10,326 nucleotides of DNA, from assembly GCA_905236265.1 (NCBI GenBank), contig CAJOOV010000144.1, forward strand, positions 1-10,326, read 5' to 3'. The translations under genes were made by a program, and so were the position numbers. Numbering within the stretch: position 1 is the first letter of the stretch; each line of letters begins with the position of its first letter. The notes beneath the pieces are model-generated. The model had not been told where the DNA came from. It searched no databases and saw only the letters and a list, made by a program, of their open reading frames with translations. Positions 5,931 through 10,326 of the stretch are shown here, in pieces. The DNA is from an uncultured Oscillospiraceae bacterium. GTDB taxonomy: Bacteria; Bacillota; Clostridia; Oscillospirales; Oscillospiraceae.

Positions 5931-7280
5931 ATGCTCGACGAGAACAAAAACAAAGAGGGCATGTCCCTTCGCACGATTCACTTCTGGCTGATTGTAGGCT
6001 CTGTGATTATCTGCGCACTGATGTTCTTTTCAACCTACCACCTGTTTTCCAGCTTCGAGCATCTGACAGAGACAGCGGAACAGCAGATCGAGCTGCGCAA
6101 GGCTGCCCGTGAGCTCATGGACGCATCGGACTACCTGACGGAAAAGGTGCAGCGCTTTGCGGTAGGGGGAGAGAGACAATATCTCACGGAGTATTTCGAG
6201 GAGGCCTTCGAGGAGAACCACCGGGAGGAGGCCATTGCAAAGATGTCTGCCGGAACAGGGGCGGAGGCTGCCCTTGAGAAGCTGCAGGCGGCCATGGACG
6301 GCTCCATGGCGCTGATGGAGCGGGAATACTATGCCATGAAGCTGGTGATTGAGGCAAAGGGCTATACCCAATACCCGGAGATTCTGGAATCTGTGACCCT
6401 CACCGGGGAGGATCAGGCGCTGGATGCGGAGGGGAAAATGCGCCGGGCGGTGGAAATGGTTCTGGATGATGAATACTATGAGCAAAAGGATGGAATCCGG
6501 GAGAACATGAGAGCCAGTCTGGAAGCGTTGGAGCGCATGGCCTATGACACGGACGCCTCCGCCCTTGCCTCTCTCAATGACGAGATGCTGCTGGTGCGCA
6601 TTGTGATTGTGGTGCAGACGCTGGGGATTATCTTCATGGTCTGGCTGACCTCCTGCCTTGGCATCCACCCTGTTTTGAATGCGGTAGACCGCATCAAGGC
6701 GGACAGCCCCATCCCGGTGGTGGGGGCGAACGAATTCCGCTATCTGGCACGGGCCTATAACAAGATGTATGAGGTCTATAAGACCAGCGTGGAACATCTG
6801 AACTTCAAAGCCTCCCACGACGAGCTGACCGGGGCATACAACCGCTCAGGCTATGACCTGCTGCTGTCCACCATTGATCTCAGCACCACCTATATGATGC
6901 TCTTCGATCTGGACAACTTCAAAAGCATCAACGACCACTACGGCCATGAGACGGGAGACAAGGTTCTGGTGAAGCTGGTGCGGGTGCTGAAAAAACACTT
7001 CCGCTCCGACGACTATGTGTGCCGCATCGGCGGCGATGAATTTGTGGTCTTTATGGTTCACTCCACGGAGATTCAGAAGAACCTGATCGCCAGAAAGATT
7101 TCCAACATCAACGGGGACTTGATGAATACAGAGGACGGTCTGCCGCCCGCATCCGTCAGTGTGGGCATTGTCCATGGCTCTGCGGCGAAGGATGGGGAAA
7201 ACCTCTTCGAGAAGACGGACGAAGCGATGTACGAGGCGAAGCGGGGCGGAAAAAAGACCTTTGTGTTCCATGGCGTATAA
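5931..7280 (+). CDS. Membrane diguanylate cyclase, intact GGDEF with I-site
   Basis: Predicted to make c-di-GMP from two GTP at the membrane. Of 449 residues: TM1 about 17-38, an extracytoplasmic helical sensor region about 39-220 resembling four-helix-bundle sensors, TM2 about 221-243, a HAMP-like linker about 246-285 (Pro247, then an ExxxLAxAxNxM pattern), and a GGDEF domain about 295-447. Catalytic features are canonical: DLDNFKSIND (326-335), YGHETGD (337-343) and GGDEF (367-371). RSDD (358-361) sits five residues before the motif, as in the RxxD inhibitory site, so product feedback is likely. AGAGG at 5918-5922, eight nt before ATG, sets the start. It begins 22 nt after the upstream stop with no terminator between, so the genes are co-transcribed. 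The sensed signal is unknown. Confidence 0.94.
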   Translation: MLDENKNKEGMSLRTIHFWLIVGSVIICALMFFSTYHLFSSFEHLTETAEQQIELRKAARELMDASDYLTEKVQRFAVGGERQYLTEYFEEAFEENHREEAIAKMSAGTGAEAALEKLQAAMDGSMALMEREYYAMKLVIEAKGYTQYPEILESVTLTGEDQALDAEGKMRRAVEMVLDDEYYEQKDGIRENMRASLEALERMAYDTDASALASLNDEMLLVRIVIVVQTLGIIFMVWLTSCLGIHPVLNAVDRIKADSPIPVVGANEFRYLARAYNKMYEVYKTSVEHLNFKASHDELTGAYNRSGYDLLLSTIDLSTTYMMLFDLDNFKSINDHYGHETGDKVLVKLVRVLKKHFRSDDYVCRIGGDEFVVFMVHSTEIQKNLIARKISNINGDLMNTEDGLPPASVSVGIVHGSAAKDGENLFEKTDEAMYEAKRGGKKTFVFHGV

Positions 7281-7281
7281 G

Positions 7282-7294
7282 CAGGGAATCCCTG
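7282..7294 (+). other. Small intercistronic hairpin
   Basis: CAGGG (7282-7286) pairs with CCCTG (7290-7294) around AAT, immediately after the stop codon of the diguanylate cyclase. No T-run follows, so it should not end transcription. It may affect mRNA processing or translational coupling to the next gene. Confidence 0.3.
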
Positions 7295-7332
7295 AGAAAT
7301 CAAAATGACAGGTAGTCTGAGGTGACGGTTTG

Positions 7333-9894
7333 ATGGCTCATTTGAGAAAGCCAACCCTGATGCAGTTACAGGTTAGTCTGACGAAAAAGATTCTGATTAC
7401 GGCGCTGAGTATGTCTGCGCTGATGGTGATTGTATACCTGTTCCATATCCCCAACCCCAATATGATTCTGATTGCGGGACTGGTACTCTGCTCCGCCCTG
7501 TTCGGCTTCGGGGGAGGGATTGTGGCAGCGTTGATTATGCTGGGTTATACGCTGTTCTTCTTCTCTGTGGAGCACAGCTTCACCCGCTTCACGCAGGAAA
7601 ACCTGCAAAAGGTGGTGGTCTCCTTTGTGGGAATCGTGGCGGATATGCTGCTGGTCTGCCTTTTGAAGCAGTCGGAGGTGCAGGCCTTTGAACAAGTGGA
7701 CATGCTGACGCAGGAGCTTCATCAGGAAAACGAAAACCTGTACCACATGTCCCTCACCGACGCCCTGACGGGAATCCGGAACCGGATGGCGCTGCGCCGG
7801 GCTTACGAGTCCTATCAGGGGCACGAGGTGGAGGTGATGATGCTGGACCTCAACGACTTCAAGATGATAAACGACACCTACGGCCACGATGCGGGAGACC
7901 GGGTGCTGAAGGAGGTGGGAAAACTACTTGCGGATACCTTCGGCGTGAACCACTGCTACCGCTACGGCGGGGACGAGTTTCTGGTGATCGTCCCGGATTT
8001 GACGCAGGAGGAATACCAGCGCAGGCTGGAGCACATTACCAACAATAAACCGGTGGTGGACGGGACGTTTCGAGCGGATTATTCCATCGGCTCGGTGCGG
8101 GCGGTGCTGAATGAGCCGGACGCACTGGAAAAGCTCATCACCGACTCTGACGAGCGGATGTACGAGACCAAGCGGGACAAAAAGAGCCAGCCGGTTTTTC
8201 AGCATGAGGCATTCCCCACGCAGGGAAAGGGTGCGGAGTACACGGTGAAGGAGATGCAGGCGTTTCTGAAGGAGATGTCTGAAAGGTACGACCTTGCCCG
8301 TGTGGTAGACCCGGTAGAGTGCCGGATCATCAACCTTCAGGACGATGGGAAAATCACCATGAACGAGAGCTGCTACGGGATTTGGAACGCCGGGCAGCGG
8401 TGCATCAACTGTTCCAGCGCCATCGCCTGCAAGACCGGATGCCATCAGGAGAAGGCGGAGCATTTTCAGGACAATGTGTACTTTATCCAGTCCAATCCGG
8501 TGAAGCTGAAGCTGGCCAACGGCAGCGCCTATGATGCGGTGGTGGAGCTGGTGAACGTGGAGCAGGAGAGCAGGCGGGAGGCCAACGACAGAGAGGCGGA
8601 GAATGTGGGCAGCAGGGCGGCCCACTACCTCGCCCATCACGACAGCCTGACCCATGTGCTCAATGCGGATGCCTTCTATGCGCTGTCCCGTGAGATGATG
8701 CAAAACAGCCCGGATACCCCGTGGGTGATGATTACCGGGAACATTATGAACTTCCGGCTGGTGAATACGCTCTTCGGCGTTTTGAAGGGAAATGAGGTGC
8801 TGGTCAAGACCGCCTCGCTGCTGCGGGAGATTTCGGAGGAGACAAAGGGTCTGTGCGGACGGCTGGGAGGAGACCAGTTCGGCCTTCTGGTTCCCCGGAC
8901 GCAGTATCGGGAGGAGGCGCTGACGCAGGCGGCAAGAGAGCTTGCCCGGAGCTTCAGCAGCGGCATCTATACCTTTTGCATCCATTTCGGCGTCTACGAG
9001 GTGGAGGATGCCTCGGTTCCGGTCTCCGTGATGTGCGGCCGGGCAAACTCCGCCCTGCGCACGATTCGGGAGGATATGTCCCATGTGGTCGCCCATTTTA
9101 ACGACACGATCCTGCGCAAGACCCTTTTGGAGCAGAAGGTGATCGGCAGCTTTGAGGATGCCCTGAGAGACGGGGAGTTCAAAATGTACCTGCAGCCTCT
9201 GGTGGAGGGGGACGGAAGCGTGATCGGCGCAGAGGCGCTGGCGAGGTGGCGCAGAGCCGACAATACCGTTGTCATGCCGGGGGACTTCATCGGCATTTTA
9301 GAGGGCGCCGGACTCATCCAGAAGCTGGATGTATACATCTGGGAGCTTGCGGTCAGGCAGCTCAGCGCCTGGAAGGGAACGGAGAGGGGGCATTTAGCCA
9401 TCTCGGTGAATATGTCCGCCAAGGATTTCTTCAGTATCGACGTATATGATGTGCTGACAAAGCTGGTGGAGCAGTACGATGTGGACAGCAGGCTGCTGCG
9501 GCTGGAGATTACGGAGTCCGCCCTTCTGGTGGAGCCGGATAAGAGCGACGACATCGTATCCAGACTGCGCAGGCGGGGCTTCGTGGTGGAGATTGACGAC
9601 TTCGGGAAGGGCTACTCCTCACTGAGCCTGCTGAAGAACATTCAGGCGGATGTGCTAAAGATTGATATGGGTTTTTTGCGGGAGATTCGGGACAAGGGAC
9701 GCAGCAGAATTATCCTGAACTCCGTCATTGACCTTGCTGAGTCTCTGGGTATGGAGGTCATCACCGAGGGCGTGGAGACGCAGCAGCAGCTTCAGGCACT
9801 CTCCGAAATGGGCTGCGGCCTGTTTCAGGGTTACTATTTCTCCCGCCCGGTTCCGGTGGACGAATTTGAGAGAAAGTTTGCCGCAGCAGGATGA
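7333..9894 (+). CDS. KdpD-like 4TM sensor, GGDEF, Cys-rich PAS-like, GGDQF, EAL: bifunctional c-di-GMP enzyme
   Basis: Of 853 residues: four membrane helices about 20-37, 44-59, 61-79 and 94-111, whose pattern (FGFGGGIVAAL, YTLFFFSVEHSFT) resembles the DUF4118/KdpD-type module; a coiled linker 112-138; a first GGDEF domain about 139-283; a PAS-like domain about 303-410; a second GGDEF-like domain about 430-590; and an EAL domain about 603-848. The first GGDEF is canonical (D172, GGDEF 212-216) but lacks an RxxD I-site. The second reads GGDQF (512-516) with Asn470 in place of the metal-binding Asp, so it is probably inactive. EAL residues are present: E634-A-L, N693, E725, D755-D756, K776, E812, E815, Q832. 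The PAS-like part carries Cys347, 357, 360, 366 and 370. GAGGTGA at 7319-7325, seven nt before ATG 7333, favours that start over TTG 7330. It is the last gene of the operon. Domain order is firm; the net direction of activity is not readable. Confidence 0.92.
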   Translation: MAHLRKPTLMQLQVSLTKKILITALSMSALMVIVYLFHIPNPNMILIAGLVLCSALFGFGGGIVAALIMLGYTLFFFSVEHSFTRFTQENLQKVVVSFVGIVADMLLVCLLKQSEVQAFEQVDMLTQELHQENENLYHMSLTDALTGIRNRMALRRAYESYQGHEVEVMMLDLNDFKMINDTYGHDAGDRVLKEVGKLLADTFGVNHCYRYGGDEFLVIVPDLTQEEYQRRLEHITNNKPVVDGTFRADYSIGSVRAVLNEPDALEKLITDSDERMYETKRDKKSQPVFQHEAFPTQGKGAEYTVKEMQAFLKEMSERYDLARVVDPVECRIINLQDDGKITMNESCYGIWNAGQRCINCSSAIACKTGCHQEKAEHFQDNVYFIQSNPVKLKLANGSAYDAVVELVNVEQESRREANDREAENVGSRAAHYLAHHDSLTHVLNADAFYALSREMMQNSPDTPWVMITGNIMNFRLVNTLFGVLKGNEVLVKTASLLREISEETKGLCGRLGGDQFGLLVPRTQYREEALTQAARELARSFSSGIYTFCIHFGVYEVEDASVPVSVMCGRANSALRTIREDMSHVVAHFNDTILRKTLLEQKVIGSFEDALRDGEFKMYLQPLVEGDGSVIGAEALARWRRADNTVVMPGDFIGILEGAGLIQKLDVYIWELAVRQLSAWKGTERGHLAISVNMSAKDFFSIDVYDVLTKLVEQYDVDSRLLRLEITESALLVEPDKSDDIVSRLRRRGFVVEIDDFGKGYSSLSLLKNIQADVLKIDMGFLREIRDKGRSRIILNSVIDLAESLGMEVITEGVETQQQLQALSEMGCGLFQGYYFSRPVPVDEFERKFAAAG

Positions 9895-9924
9895 GCGATT
9901 CCGGTATACAGACAAACAGAAACG

Positions 9925-9980
9925 ATCCCTGAACCAATGCAAGGCTGCGCTGACCCTGCATCGGTTCGGGGATGCTTTTT
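9925..9980 (+). terminator. Strong intrinsic terminator closing the c-di-GMP operon
   Basis: The arms 9925-9941 and 9957-9973 form a 17-bp stem with one G-U pair and one A-C mismatch, around a 15-nt loop. TTTTT follows at 9976-9980. It starts 31 nt after the stop of the last operon gene. Confidence 0.88.
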
Positions 9981-10043
9981 CTGCACAATTTGCCCTTGCG
10001 CAATGTCTCCCCCTTCCTCTCCCTGAATGCGCCGGTTTGGGGA

Positions 10044-10072
10044 TAGACAAATAGAAAAGAGCGTGGTAGAAT
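10044..10072 (+). promoter_or_regulatory. Sigma-70-type promoter of the sugar-binding protein gene
   Basis: TAGACA (10044-10049), a 17-nt spacer, then TAGAAT (10067-10072), each one mismatch from consensus. An extended -10 TGG is at 10064-10066. Transcription should start near 10079, about 30 nt before GTG 10109. An 8-bp palindrome TTGCGCAA (9996-10003) lies upstream, but nothing shows that it is an operator. Confidence 0.75.
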
Positions 10073-10108
10073 GAATAAAAATTGTCCGGCGGAAAGGGGG
10101 GAGCGAGG

Positions 10109-10326
10109 GTGAAATACCTACGGATATTGGCTGTTTTTGCCGTCATGGCGGCGCTGCTCACCTTCTCTTCCTCTGCTTCCGAGTATGGAAGGGCGGAGGC
10201 TGAGAGTGCGGTCAACTTTGACCATTCTCTGGATGCCTACACCCCAAAGAAGAATCACTACAATTTCTTCTTCACCTATAAGATTGTGCATCCATGGTGG
10301 GATGCAGTGGCGATGGGCATGGAGGA
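10109..10326 (+). CDS. Periplasmic sugar-binding protein, RbsB-like (Peripla_BP_4 type), 3' end outside window
   Basis: The first 72 codons are visible. The N-terminus (Lys2, Arg5, hydrophobic 6-18, then Ser/Ala-rich) is a signal peptide or membrane anchor. A strand with NFFFTYKIVHPWWDAVAMG (52-70) matches the start of RbsB/galactose-type periplasmic binding domains, where this segment forms the first beta strand and ligand-contacting turn. GTG is chosen because GGGGGG (10096-10101) lies seven nt upstream; the internal ATG at 10145 would remove the positively charged end of the signal peptide. There is no lipobox Cys, which is unusual for a binding protein of a Gram-positive ABC importer. It could therefore serve a membrane-bound sensor rather than transport. 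It has its own promoter after a strong terminator, so it is a new transcription unit. Confidence 0.8.
   Translation, partial: MKYLRILAVFAVMAALLTFSSSASEYGRAEAESAVNFDHSLDAYTPKKNHYNFFFTYKIVHPWWDAVAMGME

Noticed and set aside
4409..5974. Long minus-strand ORFs such as 4409-5974, 847-1779 and 7924-9096
   Set aside because: They lie entirely antisense to well-supported genes, have Leu/His/Gln/Arg-rich low-complexity translations typical of GC-rich antisense frames, and show no recognisable domain.
10071..10112. 13-codon ORF whose TGA overlaps the GTG of the sugar-binding protein gene
   Set aside because: Its ATG overlaps the -10 hexamer (10067-10072), upstream of the predicted transcription start, so it would not be on the mRNA.
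1..10326. Insertion sequences, tRNA or rRNA genes, attachment sites
   Set aside because: No transposase-like frame, terminal inverted repeats with target duplication, cloverleaf or rRNA-like segment was seen on either strand.

Overview
The window looks like the chromosome of a GC-rich gut-type Firmicute (class Clostridia, possibly an Oscillospiraceae relative). This is inferred from strong purine-rich Shine-Dalgarno sites, TATAAT-type promoters with extended -10 elements, short-loop intrinsic terminators, a Cys-containing PAS-like sensor of a type I recall from clostridial GGDEF proteins, and an RbsB-like sugar-binding protein with the HPWWDAV signature. Without a database search the genus cannot be fixed. 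Every gene I can support is on the plus strand.

Region 1 (1-3225) is the 3' part of a large STAND-type ATPase. It has a NACHT module with clear Walker A and B motifs, a winged-helix-like segment, a short pentapeptide-like linker, and 13 clear WD40 units plus a degenerate 14th, probably two seven-bladed propellers. The reading frame is open at the left edge, so the N-terminal effector domain is not visible. Proteins of this build are NLR-like sensors; several bacterial NACHT proteins are antiphage factors, but nothing in this window proves that role here.

Region 2 (3226-3676) is a 451-nt intergenic stretch. It holds two intrinsic terminators, an extended -10 promoter and a roughly 205-nt leader. 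The leader has several mutually exclusive pairings, one of which could hide the Shine-Dalgarno site of the next gene. I could not assign it to a known riboswitch class.

Region 3 (3677-9894) is a compact three-gene cyclic-di-GMP operon closed by a strong terminator. Gene 1 is a periplasmic solute-binding domain fused through one membrane helix to a degenerate GGDEF and an intact EAL domain, predicted to be a ligand-controlled phosphodiesterase. Gene 2 is a two-helix membrane diguanylate cyclase with intact GGDEF and I-site. Gene 3 is a four-helix KdpD-like membrane sensor followed by an intact GGDEF, a Cys-rich PAS-like domain, a degenerate GGDQF domain and an intact EAL, predicted to be bifunctional. 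Together they would let three different inputs (a periplasmic ligand, an extracytoplasmic or membrane signal, and a cytosolic redox or metal cue) set one c-di-GMP pool.

Region 4 (9895-10326) holds that terminator, a well-formed promoter, and the first 72 codons of a periplasmic sugar-binding protein with a GTG start and no lipobox cysteine. It is a separate transcription unit that runs off the right edge.
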